Part shown: positions 21,618 through 33,600 of the stretch, piece after piece
Layout: each line of letters opens with the position of its first letter
How positions within the stretch are numbered: the stretch's first letter is position 1
NCBI GenBank assembly: GCA_030549495.1
Contig: JAUIRK010000775.1
Location: 124,001 to 188,000, forward strand
From: Nectonema munidae
Taxonomy: Eukaryota; Nematomorpha; Nectonematoida; Nectonematidae
Direction of reading: 5' to 3'
Length of the DNA stretch: 64,000 nt
Translations under genes and position numbers: made by a program
Notes under the pieces: model-generated
Told to the model about the DNA's origin: nothing
Seen by the model: the letters and a program-made list of their open reading frames with translations, nothing else
The model's database searches: none

Positions 21618-24600
21618 GTAGGTTTCATTTTTAAACTTAATTTTTCTTCATATATTTTTTTAAATTAAAAAAACAGACACCCATATCGCAGTTTTGATGT
21701 CACTTCTGACTAAAAGTATTTGAATACTTTTTTAAAAGTACCTCCCTAATTTTCATTTAATTTTTCTAAATGATTTTAATACGATTTTCTTAAACATGAT
21801 AGTAGTTTTTCCACTCAACTCATTCTCGATAATTTTCTATATAATGCTTACATATTGGTCATTAATAAATATAATTGTTAGAGATTGTCTTTATTGGATA
21901 TATTTTTATGACTTTTTATATGAAGAATTATGAATGTTTTGTAATTGATTATGATAATCGATGATTTTTTTATTGTTTGTTCTTTCCTTATACGGCGGTA
22001 TTTTAATTAGGTTTCTTATTTTATAAATTATTAAATGACAAGAGAAAATCTTTTAAGAATACTTCGGTCAGAAAATGTTCAATTATATTTTCATACGCAT
22101 TCGAGTCATAGTTTGAATGAAAGTTATTGTCAGAATGATCACTGAACAATTTGCATACTGCTGAATCATTAATCATTGAGGTTTTACTGACTTTTATACA
22201 AAAACAATTGTGTTTTTTTAATCTTTACAATAGAATTAATTACTTTAAGAGTTTGTACTACTCCTACTATCATATAATCAGGGGCGCAAATCCTCAAAAT
22301 TATTTGGGGGGGGGGGGGGATTTTTTTTTGCAATTTTCAAAATTCCTGATTGAAATTAACATTAACTACTGGAGAACAAATATTCAAGCAATCCTTTAAA
22401 ATAGAGTGTATTCATCGCATACGTAAATTTATAGGACTACTTTATATTTTTTTTACAAAATTGATGAAATTTAAAAACTATACTTCCAGCGAAAATATTT
22501 TAATTAAATTTGCATATCGCTAATACACTAGTTAAAAAATTGTTGGGGGCGAATAGGTTTTTCATTTGAAAATAAAGTAGTCTATCAGGCACACTACAGG
22601 AATTGGTGAAAGGATATTTGATTGATAGAGAAAACAAATGACTGAAGTTTGGAGAGTTTTATATGAGTGAATGTAGTCTGAAGGAAAAGAGTCTACTAGA
22701 CACCATCCGATGTTTATATGAAAAAAATGTGTTTCATTCAGGGGCGCATATCCTTGAAATTATTGGAGGGGGTGGACTTTCAAGCGTCTTCCAAAAAAGA
22801 CAACAAATTTTTCTGAATTCCTACCCCTCTCTTGTCTATTCTATTTCATTCTTAATTAAGCTTAATGTAAACTTTAACCCCCGCCCTATTAAGCTTAAAG
22901 TCAACAATGAATGAGGACTTATATATAGCTCCTTCTTTCTCACTTCAAATAGATGCGCACCATCTCCAAATTATGTGTAGAAAAGGGGTAAAATAATCAA
23001 TTAACAATAAAAAAAATAGAAATTTTATTGAATGAAAAAAATCATTCATTAATTTTCAGTTGTTCCATTTCTTCTTCCTAAAAATGAAAAACAGAACTAA
23101 CGTTAGAAAACTTGGAATTAGAATTTTTGTGTATAAGAATAAGTGTAAGTTAGTTAGACTCTCAAAAAAGGGTATAAAATAAAGATAAAATTGTGCAAAC
23201 AAAAATCAAACAATACATTAAGATAGCATTACTTCATTTTTCTCAGCATCATTCAAAAATAGTCTAAAAGCTAAATTGGTGCAAGGATTTGCCTTTTTTA
23301 ATAAATTTTAAGGAAAAAAGGTCTATCAGAAAAAATTATAGAGCTTCAACAAAAACTAAAAAATTTTACAGCATAACTTAAGTTTTTTGAAAACTAATTT
23401 GACGTATCCCCTACAGCATACTCTATGGGTGGCATGGCAGGTTGGTTGAGATGTTGGATTCAGCATGAAAGCCTCTGGATTCGATTCCTCATCGATACCA
23501 ATTTGTTCATAGTTTGACATAAGCTTTACATCAGTTGCTGGTCAATGAAAACTACCTTTTACTCAAAATTGAAAAATTTGCTATATAATTAACATAAGGG
23601 GGAAAGGAGACAAAATAAACTAATAAAGCTATTTTCACTATTTTAGAATGAAACTGCTTGTTCTCAGAATAATTTCAAAATAATAGGAGGCATAAAAATG
23701 AGATAGCTTATTTGATATTTTCAAGTTTTTATAAGCAGCAAAGCCAACGTTGAAGTAGCTAACCCATATAAGGTGATTTGGTAACGCTTGTATTTTTTAC
23801 ATTTTGTAAGGAATCATAGTATACAAAAGCGGTAGTTTAATCACTTTTAATATAATTATTTAAGTCTAAGAACACAAAATCATTAAAAAACAATTTAAAC
23901 AAACATAAATCATAAAAATTATAGTATACGAGAACAAGAAAATCCTTGTTTTTTTTTTGGCTATTTCTCTCTACAAATAAAATTCTGACAGCGGTCATAA
24001 ATAGATCAAGTACATATTTAACAAATGAAAAATTTTGCTTCGATATTATATTTTTATTATAATAATCAACAATTTTCTTAAAAAAATTTAACGCGAGTCT
24101 GACAATATTCATTGATATAAAATTGTAACGATTGAGAACTATTTTTCTCTCATTTAAAAACAAACAAATTTTCGTTTTTGCAAAATGTTTGGTGTATTGA
24201 TGGAACTAAATTTTTACCAATAATAATCTGTGATTCATTTGAATAGCTCAACTTTGGTATCATGAGGTTCTGAAAATATTGAACTTATATTCCGCTAAAA
24301 ACTAGTTTCTAATGAGATAAAATAGAATTATTTTTAATTTAACTCTAAATACAAATTAGAGAGAAGCAGTGGCGTAGCCAGAAAAAAAGTTGATAGGAAA
24401 GGGGGGGGGGGGCACAATTAAAAAACTTAAAAAATGTGAGCAACATTATTTATACTTTCTTGATCCTTTCATTGGAGAAATTTTCGAAAACTGATATCGC
24501 ATAAGGTCAATTAAAATTAGAGTTTATTTTAGAGTTTATTTTATTAATAACATCAGTGAAATATTTTTCAAGCTCAATAGACATAGATATTCAATGCCAA

Positions 24601-27600
24601 AGAAATAATTTTAGCAAAGAATGGAAATGTATAGGATGGTAAAAAAAGCCGCAGGTTGTCAAATATGTCTCCTGTATGCATATTTACATAATAGGATTTT
24701 TTAGGCGAATTTAAATTCTGAATAAATAATTCAAATTCGAAAAATGCATCTTTTATTGACTGATTCAGACTTATATTTATTTCATTTGCTTACTTTATAC
24801 GATTAGGGCTTATATAAGCATACTAGATTTTAAACTAATATTATTGTTGAATAGATTGAAAGAGAATAAATCACATAAATTTAGTTTTTATAAAGGAGGA
24901 TTCAGCATCATCATATACTGTGTCATGTCATTCTTAACAAAATTAGTCTAAAAACAAACTTACATTTTTTCAAGGAAAAGTTATTGTTTTCAGTGCGTTT
25001 ACGTTTGATACAATTACTACATTTAAATTCTTATTTTAATACTCTTCTATCAGGATTGAGAGCATTCCCGATTCTTCCATTTCGTTTCTAGTCACCTGAA
25101 TAACGTTTTGGACTAGAACACATTCTTCACATGATAATAATGAATACAAATAATTTGGAGATTTATAGCTTTTCATAAACTTATCATGCAGTTTTTCTGA
25201 AAGTAGCATTTATAGCTATCATGAGGTTGATAAATTCATCTAATTGATTACCGTTCTATAAATCAGCAGTTTCATTATACCATATATAGGGCCAGATTTT
25301 TTTTGATTGAGACTTTCCCATTTGGACATGGAGAGACAGTGATCACTACTCCTCAAATGTAATAAAGCCCTTATACCTCATTATTTCTTTTCACCACTTA
25401 TTGAAACCCACAGTCATAAATGCGCCTTCAGATTTGGATGTTCTAGTAATGAAACTACAACTTCTTGTAACCTTTTGTTGATACACTCATCTTAAGTTTG
25501 CGATTGATTTTGTAGATAATTTTTCAAGCACCATGCACTTTTCGATGTGCAACTCATAGCTTCTTTCTCTTTTTATTATTTTTTCTCTTTCTAACATCTA
25601 ACATTTTTATCCTAATATTTTCACCGGTTTCCCCATTTATATATAATTTTCTTTTTCCAATAAACCTAATTTAACAAAAAATTACAAAATTGATACCATT
25701 TAAAAAAGTATTTACATAAGTTACTTTTTCTGAAGAAAGATGTAGTGCAGACTCCTAAGACATGTGGAAATTTTTCGAACAACGAGTCTACCAGTTGCAT
25801 ATACATTTCGTTGGTTGGATATCATAAAAATGGATAAAACAAATATAAAAACACACTTGAAAATTAATCTACAACTAATCTACAACAAAAAAATTTTGAC
25901 GAACAAAAAAGTACAAGTAAAGAAATTGTCGCTGAGATGTCATGAATAAAAGTTGAAGGATATAATAGGATAATAAGTAAAACTTTATTTAAACAAGCTG
26001 AAAACTTTATTAAACTTATTATTTATTTAAACTTTATGTGAAGTACAAGCTTCTAAATTTGAAATAACTCCCCTTTTATTAGCAAGTAGACGGAAGTTAA
26101 ACATTTTTTACGGTTTGAGCTTTTTTGGTTTGAAAGTATATAATTTATAACAAATATTTTAAAAGCTACAAGCAAGGAAGAATACTAACTTTCAACTACC
26201 ATCAACAAATGAATGGGCGAGTTTTTTTAAAAATTGTGTTTTATAGATAACTTTTCTGAGTTACTGAAAATAACTCAATATATTTTTGGAATAAAGCTCA
26301 TAATGCAAATAAAGAGAAAAATTTTTCTTTGATAGAGCATCAATGGAATGATTTTAAAAACCAATCATCTATTAAAACAGTAAAGAGTATTCTGATAGTA
26401 AACTTCAAAAAGGTTTCTTGCTGTGAATTTTGATATCTCCGTCAAAATAAAGAAATTTTTAAGAATATTTCATCTTCGCAAAAGTACGATTGAATCAAAT
26501 ATATTGTTGGATTTGTCCTCAAAGGGTTAACAAAACTTATTTGATAACATAAAACAAACTAGTGATTTTGAATTGAAGACAGTATTTACTATTTAGATAG
26601 TAAATATTTACTAACAAACATGGTAATGATCTTTTTTTCCTATTAACTAAATTTATTTATTAGCCTTGAGAGGTTTAAATTATAAATTAAAAATAAGCAA
26701 AAATAAAAACATAATATTTGATTTATAAAAATATTCTTATTTTTGTTATCTTCATAGAATTTCGATTTAAAATATCTATCATATATGAAATAAAAAATCA
26801 TGTCATTTATTTTATTAATAAACAAAATAGAGGAAATGAACAATATTAAGAGCTAAAATTCCGATGTAATTATTCACATAATTACAAACCAAGTTGAAAA
26901 ATATTTAGTGCCTCTTTTAGGACCAGTGTAATACAGTGGCGTAGCGAAAAATAAAAAACGGGGGGGGGCACAAAGGGTTTCATTTTTTTCAAAAAATAAT
27001 AATACTTAATTTCTCAGAAGGACAACAAGGAACTTTAAATTTACACCCGAAAACTACTAACTGTTGTGAAGGGCTTCATAACGCTTTGCAAAGACATTTT
27101 ATGGGAAACCATCCTTCGATATGGAAATTTTTAGAGCAAATTAAAATGACATTTGTTTGACCAAATTTAAATTGAGCCAAACAAATGTACAAAATAACGA
27201 AAACATTCGTTTCAAATACACAAATATTGCAATAAAACTCAAAAGTATAGTTGAAAGATACAATGAATATGAAGATAAAATTTTTTACTTAAAGGCTATT
27301 GCTCATGTTCATTCAAAATAATTTTATTATGATTAGTTTTTTTAATAAATTTGTGTAAATTTTTATCTTTAGATGAAATTTTATACTTAAGTAATCCATT
27401 AAAGCATAATGTCGTTATTATGGGACGTAAACAATTTTGTATTCTTCTGCTTTTTTGAATGCTTTTGATTATATATCTTCTGCTTCTTATTATTCTTCGT
27501 CTGACTATTTTGGTCTTTAATGAGTTAATGTATGAATTTTGACATGGGTTTGTAAATTTTAAGGGGGTTCTGTAAGTCTAAGGTCTTTAAACTTTAAGGT

Positions 27601-30600
27601 TGATGTAAAATGTTTATAAAAAATTATGATAACGTGTAAGAGGGTGCAAGTGTAGGATTGTGCACGTTTAAGATGGTGCAAGTATAGGTAGTGCAAGTTT
27701 AAGTGGAGCAAGTGAACGACTACTGTAGAAAAAAGTTCAAAATATCAAAATGTAATATTGGTATATTTAAATCTAAAATAACGGTAAACATTACGAATAA
27801 AAGAAAAAAAATGTTTAAAAAAAAGCTGTAAATAATTATATTAAAAGTTGTTAAAGAATAATTAATATTAAATCACTAAGATAATCTTTAACTTAAATTG
27901 GTAGTGTGAAGTTGATGGTTGCGATTATGAATAATTGTGAAGTATTCATTTTATGTAAATATACATCAGGAGCGCAACATTTTTACATTGATGGAAAATA
28001 TGCCAAAATATTCCATTAATGTATTCATTTTTATATAAATTTTATATAATTCTTAAATTGAATTGAAATTTTTGCTATAAGAAAAAGTTTGAAATTTTAT
28101 TTATTTTTTTTTATAAAAATGTTTCTATTTTATTAATAAAGGAAATTGATGAAATAAACAATATTAAGAGCTAAAATTACTATATAATTATTCACATAAT
28201 TACAAAAGTTGAAAAATAATCAGTGCCTCTTTTAGGACCAGTGTCATACAGTGGAGTAGCGAAAAATAAAAAATGGGCGGGGGGGGGGGGGGGGAGGACA
28301 AAGGGTTCATTTTTTTCAAAAAATAATAATCCTTAATTTCTCATAAGCTAAGGCAACAAAATTTTTTATTAAAAAAAATTGAAGCTTGTGCAATTTTTGC
28401 GAAAAAAATGTCAAAGCTTCATCAATGCAGATAGATTTATAATAGCTTTAAATTTTTAAGAGAATAAAAACAGAGCCGGGCACATAGCAAAAATGGAGGG
28501 GCATTGTACCACAGGTCCTGTCCTGGCTACACCACAGTTGTTACCAGTGTTCTAATGAAATAAAAATCCTCTGCTCTATAAAAACTATTTAAAAAGAAAG
28601 CCAAAGATTTGTTTTAAAAATTCTGGTCCTCAGGTTATAACATAGATTAGGTCATTTCCTATCCAATAATAGTGAACCAATGCTCACAAAGTGAAAAATG
28701 TTACTCAAATTCCGAACCATACTATAGTGAGTTTTGTAACAAGTAGAGCTTCGCTAAGCTATGTATTCCTAATATTATTATTGTATTAAAAACATTCATA
28801 TACACCCTAATAAATATATTTAACGGTAGATGTGTTCAGCCTTTCACACCCCCACTGAATCCACGTTTTGTTTTACTTTCCACTCAAACAAAGAGAACTG
28901 CAAAATATAAAAATGGAAATTTTAAAAGTTAAGGCAAATGTTCTGCGGGGAGGTTTGATCGTGAAGGCACAGTTGCACAACTCGTATCGAACTATTAGCA
29001 AGGAATGTTTGTCTCTGGATTCGAACCCAAGCCTTGTAGTATCAAAGCCAGGCATCTAGACAGCCTCCTTTTTCACTGCTCCTAAAGTAATTAGGCATAA
29101 ACAGAGTCAGGAGCTCAATCAGAGGTTAGGCGGGACAAAGGGTGAGGATCAGGAATGGGAGGGGTTTTGTCAGATCAGAAAACAAATTTTTAATGAAATA
29201 ATCAAAAATCTAATACTAGGTAAAAAAATATATTATATAATACTATTAGGAATTTCTTACATTGTCTATCATTATCATCACATCACAGTAATCAAGCTTT
29301 ACATACTCCCATATCGACTATTAGACCTGAAAGTCCGAATCAGTCCGTTCTTCTTAATATCCAGACCAGGAGACCGTCTATATTTTGAACCCGACTATAA
29401 TATCTAAGGACTAAATCGCACTTAACTACTGAAATTAGGGACCTAACTGAACCACTAGAACAGGTTTCAATTGGACCGGATCCTGGCCATGAATAGGTGT
29501 ATCGACCATATCTTAACAATAAAATTTCACATATGCTTTATATTCTATCTTTTATTATAAAGTGCAACCTTGGATATGCGAACATGGCTCAGAGAAGCTA
29601 TTTGCTTGGATAGGCGAATGTTCGTATACGTGCTAAGCTGAATGCAGTTCTCACTGAGAGCAGGTCAAGAGTCCAATTCGAACACCTTATCTGAACAACA
29701 GCGTTATGGATGTTAATTGCCCCTTAATTGTGTAAATAATGATCTTTTTTCAAAGAAAGGCCCTCTTACTCGAAAGTGAATTAAATTACTGCAGCATTTC
29801 ACAGCCCGTAAGAGCTGTAAGTATTCGAAATTCGGTACGCTAGTGATTTTAGTAAGATTAAAAATTGTTAAATTAAATTTATTCAGTTCAAATTAATTGT
29901 ACTTATTGTTTTAGTAATATGGATAATATAATTCTTAAATTTTTATTTGCGCTCCCGAAAGGTACCGTAAAAGTAAAAGATCCAATTTTTCTGTTCTGAA
30001 TTAGGGAACTATAAGTGATTTGTAAAAGCTACATTTTTGTTTTATTTTTACAAATTATTTCATATTTAGAATCCTATCAAACCAAATTCAGCGCATGCGA
30101 GATTTTAGTCACTACGATCGTCTGGATCTTCACTATAATTCTATTTCCTATCACTATCCTGATAAGCTTTAAGGTTTTCTTTAAATTTACTACTTTTCTT
30201 ATACTCTGGGTTTCGTTATCATCAAATGATCTCCAAAAAATATTATTTGTTAAATACAGCAAAGCTTTACATTTGCACTAATTTTATATCTATTCTTTGA
30301 ATTTTTGTTGAGAAATGTTTATTGTGTATATTATTGCTTTTATTTACATTTTTTCATTAAACTTCTTAATAGTTTATTGGGTTCGGTCCCGCATCAAGCT
30401 TACTTTCTTCATTATTCGATACAAGTGGCGCAATTGTGCCTTCTTGATGAAAACATCCCCCGGTACCTTTTTCTATATAAAAAAAATTAAGTAGTAAAAA
30501 ATTTATTACAATGAAAGCAAGAACACAAAATTTCAATGGGAGATCGTGTAGTTGAATTGATGAACACCGTCACTGTCTTTTTTAAGTCAAAGATATAACC

Positions 30601-33600
30601 TCAAATCAATATTTCTTATAAAATCATTTCATATTAATTGCAATTTTAACTCATTTAAAACCAGAATAATCAAAGGATATCTGATATAAACGAGAATAAT
30701 TGTATTAAAAGGTATTAACAAACGTAAATGATTTTATTTTTGTAAAGTCGACTTTGGTCGTTAACCTGCTAAGCAATAAATTTTATTACGCATGATAACA
30801 TCCAAATTTAAGAGCAAATTTGCTGAATAAATAAGAAAACATTAAAATAAAAGAGCATAAGATAAAAAATGGCAAAATGATTACTTTACTTACAGGCATA
30901 AATTTGCTCTTAAATTTATAACTTAAAATTGATGATATCAGAGATACAATTATAACTCAAAATGGATTAAAAAAAGATGATATTGTGAAAATATTCAAGA
31001 TAAAGTCCAAATCCTCCAAGAATGATAATGTTGGTATTCGTTTTAATTCTAATATCATAAAGTAAAACTTTATGTGAAGTTAGTTTAGTTGCTTGTGACT
31101 TTGTGTGGTTAAGTTTGAGTTTATTATCGATGAGCCATTTGTGTATATTGTCGATGTATGTTTGTGCGTTAAGAGTGGCTTTTGTTATGATTTCGTTAGT
31201 GGATGTAATAATGGTGATGTAGTCTGCGTAAGTAAAAAGTTAACTTGTTTGTTAGTGGGAGTAAGCATGTCGCTCATGTAAATTTTCAATAATATACGGG
31301 AGAGGGAGCTCCCTTCGTGTACCCTGTACGTGTGTGGCGTGAGAGGGTAGTGTTATATTTTGTATAAGTGTTTCTGGCGCGTAGATAGTTAGCTAGAAAT
31401 CTGGCATATTGAGTGATATCAATGACTTTCATTGATATAGCCTGCAAAAAGCCAGCAGTACATTATGGTGGATTTTTGTCGGTTGGCTGAAATTACATTG
31501 GTTTATCGCTGCTGCTGCGAAAGTGTAAGATAATTCTACACTTTTCCCTGAGAGTACTTGCTTTTATGGAATACTTTCTCAGTTTAAACAAAGCTTTGTT
31601 TTGAACTGATAGATTATACTCATATAGAGATAGTATAATCTAGGGGCTAACAACAACAACAACAACAACTTTCATTAATTTCGTATTTTTAAACAGCGCC
31701 ATAAATAATATAATTTTGTTTTAAATCAAACATCATAAACATTCAATGTATAAAAAGTGTATCATTTAAATTATATTTTTTTTTTATCAAAATGAAATAC
31801 TTATGTGTTAAGTTGGGCGGTTGATTGTTTACATTTAAAATTGCGGGTTTGAATATGAAATTGCTGGTTTTAAAATTTTAAGTGTTGGTAGGTTGCTGGT
31901 ATTTTTATTTTTTATTGTGGGTGTGGGGCTGATGCAAAATAATAAAATAGGGGTGTGGGCAAATTTTTACAACTCGCCTAAGGCTCTCACTACAACATTC
32001 ATAGTTTAATAGGAAGGAAAGTCACAAAACTTTGACAATGCAGGAAAAAGTGAAGAGGATTAAGTCGCGAGGGTAGCGTTAATCAGAGACATGTGATTGA
32101 AGAAAGCAATGTTGCGAGAACGTCTTTTCCTCAATCGTACGGCAAAAATTATTACATTATAGTTGTACAAGCTACTGCTTTTTGTGGTATAGAAAGTTTT
32201 TGCTGTTTTTACTCGCATTGGCTATCCCAAACTATTATTAAGTTGAGACAATGCAAAAAATAAAAGGTTTTTAAAAAGATAAGACCGACAACATTATTTC
32301 TTCCTTTGGTGCCCCAACCCCCTCCAAAAAAGGGTGTTGCATATATGATATATTGCTTATATAAAAATGGCTAGTAGTGATGATCAACTTAAATTATTAT
32401 CTGCGTAGACTTGAATATGAAATACTAGATACGCTAGATTCTGAGTTCATAAACAGGATTGAAAATATATTATAATTCAACATTTTTTGGCTTGATAGTG
32501 TTTTAATTTAACCAACTTTTGGTGATTAATTCAAGCAAAATATTTCACCTATCAGTAAATTAGTTTCACATGTCATTTTAATCAAATCAATTTTTGATAT
32601 AAAAAAATAAATGCGTGCAACCATTTTAAAATTCAGTTAGGCGAAAAAATCGGAAGTAATTTTTTTAATCAATTTTTTTGTAAGTTTTAAATGCTCGCGT
32701 ACCCCTGAAAAATTTTCCGCGAACCCCAGTTTGAGAAACTGTCTAGTCCATTGGAAAACGTTATATCTTCTGTGTAGACACCTTACATACTTGTTTCTTA
32801 AAACTATGCAACTCTTCAAAGGACTACTATTTAATTTTTCTTATGATCATGGCTTTCTCATTTCAATGTGCTTTCGGCTCTCTTACTTCTTTCATACTCA
32901 AATATCTGTATTAGAGGTTTTCGTGGAGCGGACCACTCGTATGGGTTTGCGGGACCCGCACATAAATTGCCTTTTTTAAAAAAATTTCACGATTTGACAC
33001 GCAAAATTTAAAAAAGCGTTTTTAAAACACATTTCTTTGTTGGAAGTTGGCTACAACTTTCAGTCTGTTTTACGGACAATGCCTACAAGAAAAATAGCTT
33101 TACTCTTTCTTATCGCTGTCATTTTAATTATACTTCACTTGATTAAAATACTAAATAACAATTATATTTTTTCGATGCAAAATAAATAAAGTATTGCACA
33201 GTAGACAAAAATATGCAACATAAAAAGAATTTATAAATAAAAACTTGAACACATGTCTTTTTTTCTCACTTGTCACAGAAATTTTGAAATATATACTGTT
33301 TTTCAGGAAGCCCTTTATTTCTAGACACACAAAACTCTAGAAACAAAAAAAGTATTTTTAATCAAATACTGAAAAATGTTCCTTTCTTGAGTGATGACTT
33401 TTCATTGTTTTTTTTTGTTTTAAATTTGGCGTGATTCATTTTTTATAGGGCATTTGAATAGGCATGTTTCGCTTATAAATTCAAAACTATTTTTTCCCTT
33501 ATGGCGTGGTACACACACTTGCAAGCTTACACACCACACACACACATGCACTAAAATTCAAATTGGTAATTAACTTGTAAAAATTGTTGTCAACTAATGT

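Larger units (their letters stand above)
21618..30069. other. Intron 1 of the stomatin-like gene (8.45 kb)
   Basis: Donor GTAGGT, acceptor TTTCATATTTAG. It contains MITE ends (22282, 22741), a SINE-like copy (23428), hAT termini (24367, 26934, 28249, 28537), a hAT fragment (about 25000-25600), a direct duplication (26815/28132), a TTAA MITE remnant (27398) and a SINE (28934). I see nothing in 21618-22280, 22920-23420, 23520-24360, 25620-26800 and 29700-30060. The 108-codon minus frame at 23837-24163 is Lys/Asn/Phe-rich chance sequence. Confidence 0.85.

Noticed and set aside
23837-24163. 108-codon minus-strand open frame
   Set aside because: Composition is Phe/Asn/Lys/Tyr/Ile dominated as expected for translated AT-rich DNA. 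No motif, no flanking splice or start context, and it lies inside intron 1.
24367-28537. One intact ~4.2-kb hAT from CAGTGGCGTAGCCAG to its inverted partner
   Set aside because: Attractive because a TTF-type hAT fragment lies inside, but the flanking 8-mers do not match and two more left-type ends intervene, so I kept the pieces separate.
30015-30281. 88-codon open frame as an independent membrane protein
   Set aside because: Only 30070-30173 is meaningful, as exon 2 of the stomatin-like gene. The hydrophobic extensions on both sides are intron sequence read through.
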